Source: Anaerolineales bacterium (GTDB lineage Bacteria; Chloroflexota; Anaerolineae; Epilineales; JAANWY01). Taken from it: a DNA stretch of 6,352 nucleotides. The translations under genes were made by a program, and so were the position numbers. The notes below the pieces were generated by a model. That model was not told the origin of the DNA and ran no database searches. It saw only the letters and a program-made list of their open reading frames with translations. Each line of letters starts with the position of its first letter. Within the stretch, counting starts at the first letter, position 1. The stretch is taken from positions 1-6,352 of the forward strand of contig JAANWY010000073.1 in the NCBI GenBank assembly GCA_018263655.1. The letters are read 5' to 3'. This document shows positions 5,373 through 6,352 of this stretch, piece after piece.

Positions 5373-6352
5373 GTGGCCCAGAATAGTGATTCTCTTCGTT
5401 TCTGTGTCGTGGGCGCCGGCAACATCGGTCACGTCCACGCTCAGGCAATCGAGCATATACCAAAGGCGCGACTGGCCGTCGTGGGCAGCACGAGCTCAGA
5501 GCGGGGGGCAGCCCTGGCTGACGCACACGGCGCCCACTGGGTGCAGGACTACGTCCAAGCAGCGACGCATCCGGAGGCGGATGTCGTGTGCGTCTGCACC
5601 CCCACCGGCACGCACGCCGGCCTGGCCGTCGCCGCTGCCCAGGCCGGCAAGCACCTGGTCGTGGAGAAGCCGCTGGACGTCACGCTGGAGCGGGTGGACC
5701 AGATTCTGGAGGCAGCTCAATCGGCTGGGGTGAAGGCGACCTGCATCTTCCCCTACCGCTGGATGGCCGGCTCGCAGAAAGCCAAAGAAGCCATCGAAGC
5801 CGGCCGTCTGGGACGCCTGACGCTGGCTGATGCGCGCGTCAAATGGTACCGTTCGCAAGAGTATTACGACACCGGCGGCTGGCGCGGCACCTGGCGCCTG
5901 GACGGCGGTGGCGCCCTGATGAACCAATCCATCCACGCCATCGATCTGATGCAATGGCTGGCCGGCCCAGTGCGCTCAGTGTACGGACACGTTAGCACCC
6001 TGGCGCACCGGATGGAGACGGAAGACACAGCGTCGGCTGTGCTGACCCTGGCCGACGGCGGACTTGCTGTGATCCAGGGAGCAACCAGTTGCTGGCCAGG
6101 CGAGCCGGCGACGGTGGCCTTGCACGGCGACCAAGGCAGCATTGTCCTCCACGAAGGCCGCATCGTCACCTGGAAACTGGCCGACGCGGAACCCGACGAA
6201 GAAGAGGCCATGCTGAGCCTGGAAGGGGAGCAGGGCAGCGGGGCGGCCGATCCCATGGGTATTGGCTACGAATTGCACCGCCGGCAGCTCGCCGACATAG
6301 TGGAAGCCATCCGAAACGACCGGCCGCCGACCACCGAGGCCGCCGAGGGCCG
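5373..6352 (+). CDS. Gfo/Idh/MocA-family NAD(P)-dependent oxidoreductase (3' partial)
   Basis: The frame is open from GTG5373 to the window edge, giving 326 codons plus two bases. The protein starts (M)AQNSDSLRFCVVGAGNIG, with the dinucleotide-binding GxGxxG at residues 14-19. VVEKPLD follows, with the family Lys99 in EKP (98-100). GGGALMNQ then leads to His188 and Asp191 in SIHAID, the usual substrate-site signature of this family. The end of the second strand reads VVGSTSSER (36-44), without the acidic residue typical of NAD-specific members, so NADP use is possible. The last residues, HRRQLADIVEAIRNDRPPTT, are the familiar near-C-terminal helix, so only some tens of residues are probably missing. 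Such enzymes oxidise or reduce a carbon of sugars, inositols or related polyols. Clustering with a transporter and hydrolases suggests it works on the same imported substrate. Confidence 0.92.
   Translation, partial: MAQNSDSLRFCVVGAGNIGHVHAQAIEHIPKARLAVVGSTSSERGAALADAHGAHWVQDYVQAATHPEADVVCVCTPTGTHAGLAVAAAQAGKHLVVEKPLDVTLERVDQILEAAQSAGVKATCIFPYRWMAGSQKAKEAIEAGRLGRLTLADARVKWYRSQEYYDTGGWRGTWRLDGGGALMNQSIHAIDLMQWLAGPVRSVYGHVSTLAHRMETEDTASAVLTLADGGLAVIQGATSCWPGEPATVALHGDQGSIVLHEGRIVTWKLADAEPDEEEAMLSLEGEQGSGAADPMGIGYELHRRQLADIVEAIRNDRPPTTEAAEG

Larger units (their letters stand above)
164..6352 (+). other. Single catabolic/transport operon (six genes, open at the right edge)
   Basis: All six genes point the same way with junctions of +20, -4, +2, -11 and +12 bp, leaving no room for internal terminators. 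No convincing -35/-10 promoter was found before 164. No intergenic gap exceeds 20 bp, so no gene-free stretch over 300 bases exists. The only non-coding area is 1-163. The order transporter, hydrolase, amidohydrolase pair, dehydrogenase suggests uptake followed by processing of one substrate class. The operon may continue past 6352. Confidence 0.8.

Noticed and set aside
5496..5954. Minus-strand open frame of 152 codons
   Set aside because: It mirrors the oxidoreductase gene, whose motifs (GxGxxG, EKP, the His188 region) show that the + strand is the coding one.
1..6352. CRISPR arrays, tRNA or rRNA genes, transposases, phage or toxin-antitoxin genes
   Set aside because: No regularly spaced repeats, cloverleaf-like segments, conserved rRNA stretches or matching protein motifs were seen. 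The window is almost fully occupied by the six genes.

Overview
The window holds one co-directional gene train on the + strand, from about position 164 to beyond the right edge. The genes are: an ABC transporter ATPase (164-1249); a fused two-domain ABC permease (1270-3003); a HAD-family hydrolase (3000-3848); an amidohydrolase-2-like protein whose metal ligands have all been replaced (3851-4615); an intact amidohydrolase-2 protein (4605-5360); and a Gfo/Idh/MocA oxidoreductase with a GTG start that is cut by the window end (5373-6352+). Junctions are +20 bp, a 4-bp ATGA overlap, +2 bp, an 11-bp overlap and +12 bp. This is the layout of a single translationally coupled operon.

The first 163 bases hold no confident gene. 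They contain a cluster of short inverted and direct repeats (22-122), including a 19-position hairpin (54-101) and a perfect 12-bp inverted pair (58-69 with 111-122) that share one arm. Frame 1 is open from the left edge to a TGA at 211-213 and could be the tail of an upstream gene, but the repeats make this uncertain.

The DNA is GC-rich by eye, with GC-favoured third positions and mixed Shine-Dalgarno use. The transporter genes have weak or no SD sequence, while the last two genes have strong ones. Gene content and the style of the upstream repeat suggest an environmental bacterium, possibly Chloroflexota. That placement is an impression from gene content, not something the sequence proves.

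A working model (inference): the ATPase and fused permease form the core of an FbpBC/AfuBC-type importer. The solute-binding protein is not visible and may lie outside the window. Adjacent HAD phosphatase-like, dehydrogenase and amidohydrolase (possibly lactonase-like) genes suggest uptake and catabolism of a small, perhaps phosphorylated, polyol or sugar. The most unusual item is the tandem pair of amidohydrolase paralogs in which the first copy keeps the fold signature but has lost every expected metal or catalytic ligand. It looks like a pseudoenzyme kept beside a live relative.
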